Shown here: piece after piece, positions 49,275 to 60,195 of the stretch
Layout: every line of letters starts with the position of its first letter
Position numbering within the stretch: position 1 is the first letter of the stretch
NCBI GenBank assembly: GCA_951640165.1
Contig: OX621236.1
Coordinates: 25,536,948-25,600,947 of the forward strand
Origin: Pseudoips prasinana
Taxonomy: Eukaryota; Arthropoda; Insecta; Lepidoptera; Nolidae
Length of the DNA: 64,000 bases
Reading direction: 5' to 3'
Notes under the pieces: model-generated
Databases searched by the model: none
Told to the model about the DNA's origin: nothing
The model's input: the letters and a program-made list of their open reading frames with translations, nothing else
Translations under genes and position numbers: made by a program

Positions 49275-49463
49275 AAGTCGACCCGAGGGAATATCTACCT
49301 GAGGAAGGGCAGCAGCTTCCTTCTGATTACTATGACTATCTTACTGCGATCGCCAACCCGCCTGCCAAGCGTGGCGATTATGGCATATCCCCTCAAGACG
49401 ATTCTTGAGGGAGGCTTGTCCAGCAGTGGACTTATTTAGCTGTAATGATGATGATGATGAATG
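49275..49463 (+). mobile_element. Internally deleted RTE LINE derivative (about 190 bp)
   Basis: 49275-49389 matches the 5' UTR of the RTE at 61580-61694 base for base in length (115 nt each), including tactgcgatcgccaacccgc and aagcgtggcgattatggcat. It then jumps to the RTE 3' tail, ggcttgtccagcagtggac and (tga)n, as at 55905. An 8-bp perfect hairpin (49390-49411, loop acgatt) lies at the junction. The coding region is gone entirely. Confidence 0.85.
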
Positions 49464-50263
49464 ATTATGTAAATTTTCATCCTATTTTTGGCTTATTGTG
49501 ATGATATAAATTTTCATTGTTTTTTTACTTGCACTTGTTAGCGGACGGGATTAACATGAAACGATACAATTGGAAACAAAATTAACTACACCTGGCAAGA
49601 TTTTTTTATCCTTTAGGGTCCATAGTTATTTTAGCTAGCTAATCAATAATAGTAATTTTATAATTATTTATAGGTTTATCCACAAAAACGAAACAATTGG
49701 GCATGGTCGGTTCCTACATAGTTTTCGAAAATATATGTTCACAGTCATAATTCACTGTCCAAAACCGTTATTTGATGAGGGTAAACTAAACCGAATATGA
49801 AGTTTTCTTTTTAACATTTGTGCCTAAAATCGTTTATTCGCTAACGTGTACAAATTTATAAATAACAGTCGCAGTAGGTACATGGTTCTTAAATGACCGG
49901 AACGAGGTTATATGACCGCGATCACGGCTTCGTCCATGATTGCAGCGCCATCAAATGGTCCCATCTATTGAGTCCACGTCGCCACGTTCTCTAATATATA
50001 GTAATTTGGCAAAGTATATACGTTATTTATTTCTGATGAAACTGTTGAAGTCATTTATTCGAAACCTGCAGCCAGATAAGAACTTACTTTAAGGGGAGTG
50101 ATGCGTTCATGCTGACCTAAATTTGTCCATAAAATATAAATGAAACGCCAGATAAACAAAGGAAGTCTATGATTAATTGTCTTTTAATTATGTCCTGTAG
50201 TTTCAATAATAGTATCAGAAAATCATCTTGTCAGCCGAATAACCTTCACTGCTGGACCTAAGA

Positions 50264-50367
50264 ATAATAATATCTAGGGACAATGTCACACAGATCATCC
50301 TAGCCCCAAACTAAGCAAAGCTTGTACTATGGGTACCAGGCGACGATATACATACTTATATACATAG
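50264..50367 (-). mobile_element. SINE 3' half, reverse
   Basis: aataatatctagggacaatg, tcacacagatcatcctagcc and ccaaactaagcaaagcttgt are the complement of the tail of the SINE at 2285. The tRNA head is missing. Confidence 0.8.
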
Positions 50368-50510
50368 AATGAGAGATATCCCGTAGTCGCCACGCTCATA
50401 GAGAGAAGCTGCTGCTGCTTTCACTCGGGACGTCTTCTACGCCCCCCACAGGATGAGATGGAGTGATGATATTAATCGCCGTCACTACGCCTACCCAACC
50501 CATCCACAAA
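50368..50510. repeat. Adjoining repeat fragment
   Basis: ccccccacaggatgagatgg and aatcgccgtcactacgccta look like a repeat I have seen in Lepidoptera; class unknown. Confidence 0.35.
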
Positions 50511-50704
50511 GTATATAGTAACAGTCATATTAATAAAACAATTTAAATAGTCGCCCGAAATTAAACAAGCCAACATAATTTTACATCTCCCGTCCCAACA
50601 GAGGAATGCCTAACTCAAATAGCCATATTGAGTGAACGCGGTCCCGTTACAAATTCAGAATAGGGTTATGGTGTCATGGTGCATATAGGACGCGTACTTT
50701 TAAG

Positions 50705-51790
50705 CAGTGTTGTTATGGATATCCATATCCGTAACCGAAACTATCGGATATCCGAAATAAAAAGAAATCCGTAACCGTAACCGAATCCGAAATAAAAGTT
50801 TTGGATAGTTTCGGATAGGGCGGAGTCTAACTAAATAAATACTACACTCGTACGAATTAACTGTGCACTCCGCTGGAATGCAACACCTCCCCCGCTACCT
50901 AATGTCGTCACAGCGCGAGGTGCACAGCTAATTCGTACGGGTTATACTTTATAATAAATATGACACGTCGTAACAAGTTTTTGTTTTTGCCCGGCCGGCA
51001 GACCACCTGGTGGTCCACCACCACCAGTCGTAATTTTAGAGGTTATTGTGGGATTCCGTTACGTACGATGTAATTCATTTTACGATTACTTATTAAAGGT
51101 CTGGTTTATTGTAAATTTGTAAATAAATTGTCAGTGACTGGAAAAATGCGTCCTAAATCTAGTTTAATTTGGTAATTTTTTGATGAATAGAATGTAAATT
51201 TTGCAAAATGTAAACAGTGTGGAAAACAATTTTCACGCTAAGGAGGTGGCACTACTTCACTCAAACTTCACCTTAAATCTCAACACAGTGATAAGTATGA
51301 AGAATTGTAGTTGCTAGAAAAAGATAACCCACAAAAACTGACAAATCCCCAACAGCTGACACCTTTACAGGAGTGTAAAAATCAGTTATCAATAACAGAT
51401 TCTTTGAATAATAGATCTGCTTGGGATGACAATAATACTAAACGAAAAGAAATTGATCAATTAGTGGCTGAAATGATCGCGTTACAAAACTTTCCATTTA
51501 ACTTTTGATTTTGCATTTAATTAGTTACCTATATAACACTTCCAAACAAGTAGCTGTAAGAAAGAATTACTTGTATGACAGATTGCGAAACCTACAAGGT
51601 ACAATTGAAGTCGAATATAATCTTATTTGTATTTCATTTTACTGTTCCTTAAAAAAATATATCCGTAACCGAAACTATCGGATAATCCGAAATAATTTAA
51701 TATCCGTAACCGTAACCGAAACCGATATGATATTTTACCAATATCCATATCCATATCCGGATCCGAAATTAAATATCCATAACATCCCTG
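50705..51790 (+). mobile_element. Nonautonomous hAT element with BED-finger remnant (1086 bp)
   Basis: The ends are CAGTGTTGTTATGGATAT and, inverted, CAGGGATGTTATGGATAT. The 8-bp duplication CTTTTAAG lies at 50697-50704 and 51791-51798, as in hAT elements. Subterminal blocks (atccgtaaccgaaactatcg and its relatives) are repeated many times near both ends and inverted between them. Inside is a broken transposase N-terminus. Confidence 0.9.
51146..51508 (+). pseudogene. BED zinc finger and start of hAT transposase, broken
   Basis: One frame reads MRPKSSLIW, then CKQCGKQFSR and SLKLHLKSQH, the Cys2/His2 pattern of a BED finger, but it is broken by stops (near 51170, 51239 and 51309). It then continues as IDQLVAEMIALQNFPFNF, typical of the segment that follows in hAT transposases. 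The catalytic core is deleted, so no protein is made. Confidence 0.78.
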
Positions 51791-51798
51791 CTTTTAAG

Positions 51799-52764
51799 GC
51801 ATTTTCACCTATAAAGATCAGTTCTTCCAAAATTAGTAACTAAGTAATTTTGTGAGCTGCAGGTTAGTGGCAGTATGTAGTGATTAATTATATAATTGGA
51901 ATACATTAATATTTTTCTTTTTGTACTTATTAACATTATTCACGTGCGTGCAAAATTATATTTAACAGACCTATAGATATTTATAAACTATGAATATAAA
52001 CATACTTACTACATAAACTACACAAAATAGAAAAAGGATTACAGTAAACCTTTATTGGAATCCACTTCTTCTGTTCTTTTCTTGTGATATACATCGTGAA
52101 CCAATTCCTTGATCAAAACTATTGGTCGAGCATTGGTCTTATTATAATAACTAAGGCATTCCACAAACGACCAGCTTGTACAAGGTAAGAATTGGCTCAG
52201 CTACTTTAAATGTGTGTCATGAAGCAACTGAATACATTATTTAAGATATGAGGGAGTAGTTGAATTAAACAGAACAGAAGAAAACGAAACGGGGCATTCC
52301 GGCGAATTATTTACAAAAACAGATATTTTGTGCATAAACGATTGAGTGTCATATTTGAATTAGAAAATCAAATTATTCTATGACTATATTAAAACATTCT
52401 ATGGCATAGTTAAAAATAACAACAGTTATCAGACATCGGTACGAAAATCGTAATATGTTGGATGAAGTGCAGAACCTCGAAATTTAAAAACTATTACGAT
52501 AAAGTTACTGTTAAGTTTGTCTATAAAATTATCAATGGTAACATTGCTAACGGGAACTAACTTGGACTTTCTCTTTTTCTAAGTGGATCGTGATCTAATA
52601 ACAATTCTGAGCTTAAAGCAAAAGCTTAAATTAGGAGTATGGACACTACTAAAACCTATACCATCATTTTCAAAGAAAAATAAGGACACTAAATACAACG
52701 TGAACCATAAATAGTATAGGAAACTTAAGAAGCGCTATCGACCCATGAAACTAAACATATTAAA
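51799..52764. other. Nothing recognised
   Basis: AT-rich sequence without coding signal. Confidence 0.5.
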
Positions 52765-52905
52765 GATAGATAGAGTACACTTTATTGTACCAAAAAAAAC
52801 AATATATGACTTACAAATAAGCAAATACTGGTACGATCGGCGGTCTTATTGCCTGTAGCAATCACTTCCAGACAACCGTTGGGTGGACAAGGAAAAAGTA
52901 AGACA
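52765..52905 (-). mobile_element. LINE 3' end, antisense
   Basis: Second copy of the family at 41232-41365 (agagtacactttattgtacc and cggcggtcttattgcctgta). Confidence 0.6.
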
Positions 52906-53619
52906 TAAAAGGCGATAGTTGTAGTGTACAGACAAATATTCAAAGTTATGTACTTATATACAATTTACATAAACATACTTATATTCTAAATACTAATAAT
53001 ACTATAATATAATAAATAATATACTATACATACAAAATATTATGCATCTATTTAATTAAGGAATTAAAGTGAAATAGTTTGTGAAATACAATAAATAATC
53101 AATTTGGCTCATCATACATTCATCATACAGCTGAACATTATTCTCTATAGGATGTCGATTTTCTTTTTGTCTATTTTGCATGTTGATAGGCTATATACAT
53201 TGTTCAGTTTCATAGGCGAATGTAGCTTATTTTTTAGACCTATTTTCTTAGAATATCGCTGTCTAATAACGATTCCAATCAACCGTGTGATCCATCATTA
53301 TAGACTATGACTTTTATTAGTGCGTAAAGACAATGACCTGGCGAAAAAATATACTAAATAACGTAACAAAAGAGTTGATAAGCGGAATCGAAAAATGTAG
53401 GTCGGAACAAGAGTTGATGATACACCGGATACTGAGCCGGGCCGCGCTGCCAATAATTTTATTATTCAGTACTGCGATTGCTTTGACAATATATAATAAT
53501 TCGCTTTTGAACGATACTAACTTTACATAGTCTTCTTTGCGTTTTCCCATTTCTATCGAAATTGGCTACCATTCTAACCTGTTGCGGCTTGCTTGAGAGC
53601 GTCTGCCTTTTGACCTAAA

Positions 53620-53810
53620 ATGTTGGGGGAACAGCCCATAGGCCAATGGTTCTTTGGGGGAAAAGTTATTGGTCAAAAAAATCTGTTGGTTAAACATTCA
53701 CGTTCGTGGGTGAAAACTCCTTTGGATGAAAAGTTAATGGTTTAAAGATACTGTTGACCAACGGTTCACGGACCAATCGACTGTTGGTAAAACGTTTCAG
53801 TTTCGAAAAT
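53620..53810. repeat. Degenerate 'ttggtcaa/ctgttgg' tract
   Basis: Words such as tgttgg, ggtcaa/ggttaa, ttggatgaaaagtt, ggaccaat and acggtt recur with small spacing. It reads like a decayed tandem array or element, not a gene. Confidence 0.4.
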
Positions 53811-54188
53811 CATGCTTCCATTGGAATGGTACGGTAAAACGGTTTATTAAGAATGGGACATTTTTTATAAACAACTAAAATTTTGTTGCAGTCTCTATTC
53901 ATCTTGTTATAGGGTAATCTCTGTTATCAGTAGTTTCGCTTAAAGGTGAGTTAATTGCAAAATGGGTAGGTTCCTATTATGCTTGATCATGATTGGAGAT
54001 GCTTTCTTATCATTATTTTAAATTAGTTATTATCATAACGATTCCACCACACCTGTACTTCGAAAAGAAGTAGATGGATGATCTCTGAAAATCTTGGACA
54101 ATTTTCCACCAGGGGTTTTTGTATGGTTGGTAACAGAAGTAGCTTTACAGAGATCAAACTTCCATAGCCTAATAATTATATACAAGAA

Positions 54189-54380
54189 CTAGCTAAGTCC
54201 CGCGGTTTTACCCACGTTGAAACTTTATAAATAGCCTATGTGTTATTCGGATATAAGCTACAAAGTTTCATCAAAATCCGTTCCGTAGTTTTTGCGTGAA
54301 AGAGCAAAAACATACATACATCCATCTGTACATGACATCTGTACATACTGACAAACTTTCGCATTTATAATATTAGTAGG
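54189..54380 (-). mobile_element. Short Helitron (about 192 bp)
   Basis: It starts CTAGctaagtcccgcggttt on plus and ends gcatttataatattagtagg. The core ttcatcaaaatccgttccgt is shared with 25165. Confidence 0.78.
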
Positions 54381-55835
54381 CTATATATTGGCCATGGAAG
54401 TTTCGCCATTTCACTTTCCGCCGATGTTTTATTACTTATTCCAAATTAATATATTTAAACTTATATCTAGTATCTATGAAGCTAGTACTTTGCTCCTAAA
54501 ACAAAAAATATGTTAAATATTCGTAGTCCTAGCAGTCAGGACATGATCCTCCTAAGGCCAAAGATATTAAGCCTGTATTTATCACTATTTACAAGTTCAA
54601 CAGGCTGTGTACTATACAAGACCACAACAATATCAACCTTATCACTTAGTAATAAACCCTAAAAATAATAAAATTTATTAACAAAGTTAGGGGTTACCCA
54701 GTTTAGTATTTTTTCCCTACACTAGGTTTGAGCTTAGCTGCAAATATGTAGATGTACTTATTATTAAGATAAAACTTAAGTATAGAAATATTTCTGTGAT
54801 CTCATCACTTACTTAATTATGTCATGGTGAAATGGCTTTACCATCAGTTTATGAGAATCTATATCAAAATTTGTGCAATACTGTAATACTTGGACTATGT
54901 GTTCTTGTGTAGTTGGCTTCATTGAGATTGGCATGGTATTTTGCATGATTGTGGGAATATGTCCATAATATATAATGTTATTATAAGACTTTGTTTAGAG
55001 TCACAAAGTTAATTTGTTTTGAGAGTGCAACAACAGAAATATCTTGTGAATGATATGACTGAAAACAGTAGCATTCAGTCACCCACCAGGCAACCCCAAT
55101 ATGAGAATAGGTATTGAAAATAAGGACTTGTAATAACATTTAAAGAGAAACTATACTTACCTATTTTTTTCTAAATATTATTACAGGTAAACAAGGTGTC
55201 CCTCAAACATAGGTGACTGTTAATATAACTCTAGACAGATGAATGACAGGTTTCACTAATTAATACTATTTTACACAAAGACCATGCAAGCTGAAATACT
55301 TTTGGCATCTAGCAGCGATGAATATCTACTAAAAAGATCAGAGCTACTAAAGTTAAAGTAAATTAATGTTATAATTAAATTATTGCAATTTCCAATATCT
55401 GCAAAAGCCCATGAGGCCACCAAAGTTTAAAAGTAGTTGCAGATGAATATTTGAGCTTAATTCAAAATTCAATTGATGTGTAAAAAATTACATTTATGTG
55501 GAATCTCCATTATTTTATCCTACTACCAACAGCTACTGAGAAACACTGCCAGGAAACTAAGAAACAAATCAGAAATTTTGTGATATGCCCTGCTACACAA
55601 TTTGGGTTTAATAATTTCTAAACTCATTTGTAAACAATTCTCTAACATCATTGAGAAGTCTATTATAGAATCTTATACAATGCCCCATAAAAAAGTTATT
55701 TTTTTTGGTGGAGACTGGTAGTATGTAACACAATATTATGCTTATATCTAGTATTTATATTATGTGTATCACTCATTTTACACAAGGAATCTATATTTTT
55801 ATGCATATATAGAAGATATTATGATGATATTGTGC
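54381..55835. other. Nothing recognised
   Basis: AT-rich sequence, no exon or named repeat found. Confidence 0.5.
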
Positions 55836-55839
55836 GGGT

Positions 55840-55955
55840 TGCTGGAAACTGCCGGATGTGAATAGCGCAAGACCGGCAATTGTGGAGATCTTTCGGGGAG
55901 GCCTTTGTCCAGCAGTGGACGTCTTTCGGCTGATATGATGATGATGATGATAGAA
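55840..55955 (+). mobile_element. RTE LINE 3' tail with (tga)n
   Basis: caattgtggagatctttcgg, ggcctttgtccagcagtgga, cgtctttcggctga and (tgatga)n form a 5'-truncated RTE insertion. Confidence 0.75.
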
Positions 55956-56003
55956 CATATTTATAGAAACTTTAAATTTCAAATTTGAGTTCATTTTTGT
56001 GAG

Positions 56004-56124
56004 GCAAGATATTTTTTCTCTAGATCAACCATTATTTTAACCAGAAATAAGATAAAAAATGGATAGCATTTTTTATTTTATTTCTGGTTAAAATAATGGT
56101 TGATCTAGAGAAAAAATATCTTGC
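56004..56124. repeat. Near-perfect 58-bp hairpin
   Basis: Arms 56004-56061 and 56067-56124 are complementary at 57 of 58 positions, with a 5-nt loop (gatag). No TIR element or coding sequence is visible. Confidence 0.92.
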
Positions 56125-56374
56125 AACTGAATTATATTTCTATTAACTGAATGATTCACTTACTGTGAATTTACACATAAGGGAAACAATCTTGAAGAAA
56201 TTTGTAATTAACTTCAAACAAAACAAACTTTTTAAATATAAAATTTAATCTACCTAACAAAAAGATTACTTAGCTACTTCTACCTTTTTAGATTTTGTCC
56301 CATTATATTATATGTGAACCTATCAACAATTTGAATCATAAATCAATAGTAATTTATTTTTATGGTATCAACTT

Positions 56375-56870
56375 TATTTATTTATTTATTCATATATATA
56401 CACAAAATTATAACATTTTAAACAAAAAGTGGGAACAAACTAAGAGCACATAGGTACTGCTCATTTCATAAGAAATTTCTTCCTGCAAACAACCAACAGG
56501 AAAACTTATGACAATATAGGCAATAATGCGTGTAGGTTAATAATAAACTTACTTACTAATATTTGCATAAGTAAATACTTAAATAATACATACCTATATT
56601 TTCAATGCTAAATTAAAATACATTAAATACTAATACTAATGTACAATCTAACTTGATATAGATAGGAAGTGATTTTTGAATTGTCTTTTAAAAGAATAAA
56701 TACAATTGCAATTACAATTATTATCTGGAAGAGAGTTCCACAGCCTGATCGAATGACCAGTAAAGGAGTAGAAAAAGAAATCAGTATTATGAAGGGGAAA
56801 TTTTCGAAGGCATTTTATATGTAATTGGCCAGGAAGTTTAAGTACAGGCTGAAAATGGGCTAAGACTCTT
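56375..56870 (-). mobile_element. LINE 3' region, antisense
   Basis: caactttatttatttattta followed later by gaagagagttccacagcctg and ggaaattttcgaaggcattt follows the layout of a lepidopteran LINE tail read in antisense. Confidence 0.45.
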
Positions 56871-56939
56871 ACAATAGAAAATTTGTTCGGTAGGAGTTAT
56901 TGTCTGGTTAGACCCTATCTTACATTCCGATTTACACTT

Positions 56940-57070
56940 ACACACACAAAATGTGAAAGTTTGTGTAAATGTCAATTAGTATGTTTGTTACTCATTCACG
57001 AAACTTAGAAACGGCTGGATGGATATAGATGAAAATTAGAGTATAAATAGCTCTTATCCTGAGTTAATAC
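56940..57070 (+). mobile_element. Helitron 5'-region fragment
   Basis: gtgaaagtttgtgtaaatgt, atgtttgttactcattcacg and aaacggctggatggatatag resemble the 5' part of Lep1-type Helitrons. No clean ends. Confidence 0.4.
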
Positions 57071-57552
57071 AAATTACTATGCATTGGTCAACCACAGAGC
57101 ACTGGTAGTAAGTGCCATTAATTTAAAAATTAAGAAGAGAATGAATACTTCGTAAAGTACTAGGAGGACAAATATTTATAAATGATTGAATAGGAAAATA
57201 ATGAAAGTAACCTATCACCCAATTTATAAATTATTAGGTCTAAATACTTTACGGCATTATGACTAACACATCGATATCTAGGTACAAACTAATCGTTAGT
57301 TGTTAATCTATTTAGCATACATTCATAGAATGTTTAATTCTATTGGCTATGTACATAGTTTCGATTAAAATTATTAATGCTGATAGGAATTCAATCTGCT
57401 ACAAGATATAAATCATAACATTATATGTGCAGTTAATACTGGGATATCCACGGTCACAATTCGAATATATAAAATTACTTTAGAGAAACAAATGAACTAA
57501 AACTATAATAATTTAGCGAAGAATGAAAAGCTTAATGTTACGCATAACTTAC

Positions 57553-57589
57553 CTTGTCCGCATTTCTCAGTCTTTGGGGTAGAAGTCAT
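57553..57589 (-). CDS. Candidate alternative first coding exon B of C3G (12 codons)
   Basis: On the minus strand ATG at 57589 opens MTSTPKTEKCGQ and is followed by a perfect donor, gtaagt. It ends in phase 1, exactly what C3G exon 2 at 22368 needs, so it could give a short-N-terminus isoform. It could equally begin an unrelated minus-strand gene whose next exon I did not find. A six-codon ATG ORF (MAAGRV) sits about 120 bp upstream and could be a uORF if transcribed. Confidence 0.45.
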
Positions 57590-57750
57590 TATAATTGAAC
57601 CAGAACCACTATGTCATATTATCTCAAAAACGTGATACAGTTCTCGAACTTGAATTTTGTTTTTAGGGCAATATTCACTAAAATATAATTAATTAAACTC
57701 GACCGGCAGCCATGTTTAGAAAACAATTTATAAATTGTTGCTTCTACTGC

Positions 57751-57819
57751 CATCTAGTGTCCATGTTTGAAACCTATAGATAATTTCTAAACGAAAAGTA
57801 TCTGTAGACTAGATGGCAT
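57751..57819. repeat. Short inverted repeat 'tgccatctagt'
   Basis: tgccatctagt and its exact complement lie about 60 bp apart, just upstream of candidate exon B. Possible tiny MITE. Confidence 0.4.
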
Positions 57820-58233
57820 TAACCAATTATACGCTCTCGGAGTAATTCGTAGAAAAGGACAACGCACGTGCATACTAGCATGCTTAGTAGTAACAGTTTC
57901 TAACATAAATACTGAAGGCGTATATTCAAATAGCGTTAAAACCCTAAGTGAAACAATATTCCGATTACAAACACGAAGTCCCTAGTAGGAAACTAAGTGC
58001 CATTGTTTCCCAACTTAATTAAATTATAAATACTTAATACCCTTATTAAATTACGAGATACATATTATCTCAACAGAATAATACACTATTCAGAAAAAAT
58101 CTATCACATTCAGAAACTTCATTATTTTGACTGTCACCAAAAACTCTTTAAAAATAATTTTGTTTTTACCGAGTCTTTACGAGTCATATCTACAGGGCTG
58201 AATCTACCTAAGGGCTGCTTGGGCTGCAGCCCA

Positions 58234-58630
58234 GGGCCCCGAGGTTACAAGGGGCCCCCAGACCCCGCTATAAAGTCGATAATATAAAAAACAAAAAAAA
58301 AATCTATAACATAGATTTGGAAAGTGCACGTCATATTATTATTATTATTGATTACGTACTATCCAGATGACGTAGACGAGCATTTAGTGAATTCTCCAAT
58401 CTAAGCCAGAGTCTTACACTACACGAGAATCTAGTGAATACTCCAATCTAAGCCAGAGTCTTACACCTCAGGGCCCCGAGGTTACAAGGGCCCCCCAGAC
58501 CCCGCTAAAAAAGTAATAATTTAAAAATCAAAACATAGATTTGGAAAGTGCTCGTCATATTATTATTTACTATCCAGATGACGTAGATGAGCATTTAGTG
58601 AATACTCCAATCTAAGCCAGAGTCTTAGAC
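58234..58630 (+). repeat. Tandem duplication (237-bp shift) inside the hAT
   Basis: gggccccgaggttacaag occurs at 58234 and 58471, each followed by cccagaccccgcta, acatagatttggaaagtgc and ccagatgacgtaga. A smaller duplication of ccaatctaagccagagtctt lies at 58397, 58443 and 58608. Confidence 0.9.
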
Positions 58631-58644
58631 CTCTTGCAGTTTTA

Positions 58645-58842
58645 TTGCATCAAAATAAACTTATTGACGTGTTTCTTAATTGCTATACCATTTTAAGGAT
58701 TTTTTTAAATTCGCCAAGCTGTGAAGCAGAACGCTCCTTCTCAAAGATGTCCTTAGTAGGAAATAAATATAGGACAACAACAAATTTATCACTTCTGTCC
58801 ATAAATTGTGATCTAACAAATGACTTGCAATGTGATAAATAG
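58645..58842 (+). pseudogene. hAT transposase C-terminal dimerization (hATC) remnant
   Basis: The frame reads LRIFLNSPSCEAERSFSKMS, then LSLLSINCDL and a stop. The C-E-R-S-F-S core and the LxLLSI helix are the hallmarks of the hATC dimerization domain. The catalytic core upstream is missing. It stops about 50 bp before the Helitron. Confidence 0.82.
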
Positions 58843-59403
58843 AAAAAAGAATTGGCAGCAAAAAAATGCAGAATGGTAGATTTATAATTTATCTATATAT
58901 ATAAAAGGCAAACCTGACTCACTGACTTATATATCAACACAGGGCTAAACTATCCGGCGCTGGGAGCTAATCTCAGCACGAGAGAGTATGCGGCGCCCGG
59001 CTGGCTTCTCTCCGGCCAAGCGCCGCCCCTGGAATCGCTGGCGTTTGGAGGAAGGAAACTCCACTGGTCTTGTATAAGCGGTCCCGGGAAGAGGTAACCT
59101 GCTGTAGCTCAGGTTGCCTAAACGCACTTGTGCGTGATGGGGAGGGGGGAGGCATTCGGGCCCCTCCCCTCCCTGGGGGAGAGTCTTGCGGACGCTCAGT
59201 GTACAGCGGGGGTACTGGCGAGGTCATTCGCGAGTACGCAGAGCCCCCGCTACAAGCACTATGAGGCTGGCTACCGTGGTGGTTTTAGTGGGTCGGCCCT
59301 ACACAACGAGCGAATGGCATTTCCACCACGAAAATAAAAAGAAATGGCCTAAACTTGAATTTTGTACAGGGGTTCCTTTTATAACGTAGAGGAGCACTAA
59401 GAA

Positions 59404-60195
59404 AGGATTTTTGGAAGTTCATCCCCTAAGGGGGTAAAATTGGGGATAAAAGTTTGTATGAAAATCCGTCATTTTAGAAGTTAAAGCATGAAAATTGGTA
59501 TTTGGCCTATCAGTTAAAGATTAAAAATATGTATTTTAGAATTTTTCGATAATCCACTCCTAAGGCCGTACACTAAGCGATGTAAGTTTGTATGTAAACT
59601 AACTGTTACCCGCGACTTCGTCCGCGACAATTTTGAATGATGACCCATGTAACAACAAAAACATTTTTGAAGTTAAACACATGAATATTGGTATTTGGCC
59701 CTTCTGTTAAATATAAAAATATGTATTTCAGGATTTTTGGGAATTCCACCCCCAAGGGCGTAAAATGTGACGATGTAAGTTTGTATGAAAAATGTTACGT
59801 TTTTGAAGTTAAACGTTCATGCGTTTGGTAATTGGTATTTATTATTTATTATTAATTGGTATTTGGCCTTTCAGCTAAAAATTAAAAATCAGTATTACAG
59901 GATTTTTGGGATTCCTACCCCAGAGAGCTTAAATAGGGGATGTAAGTTTGTATGAGAAATGCGACATTTTCGAAGTTAAAAGCATGAAAATTGGTATTTG
60001 GCCTTCACTTAAAAATTAAAAATATATATTTCAGGATTTTTGGAAATTCGGGTGGAAGTTCCAAAAATCCTGAAATATATATTTTAAATTTTTAAGTGAA
60101 GGCCAAATATTTTAGGGCGTAAAATAGAGGAAAATTGGTATTTGGACTTTCAGTTAAAAAATAAAAATATGTATTACAGGATTTCATACCCTAAG
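59404..60195. repeat. Internal tandem repeats of the nested Helitron
   Basis: Units carry ggatttttgg, taagggcgtaaaat, gatgtaagtttgtatgaaaa and gaaaattggtatttggcctt. They start near 59404, 59538, 59731, 59899, 60033 and 60179. Spacing is 134 bp or longer where a fragment was inserted. Confidence 0.85.
59996..60108. repeat. Near-perfect palindrome, 53-bp arms, 7-nt centre
   Basis: Left arm from atttggccttcacttaaaaa to ggaaatt and right arm from aagttcc to ggccaaat are complementary with two mismatches. It reverses one of the tandem units. Confidence 0.9.

Noticed and set aside
58945..59389. Overlapping 60-84-codon frames on both strands
   Set aside because: They lie in a GC-rich block of the nested Helitron where stops are rare.
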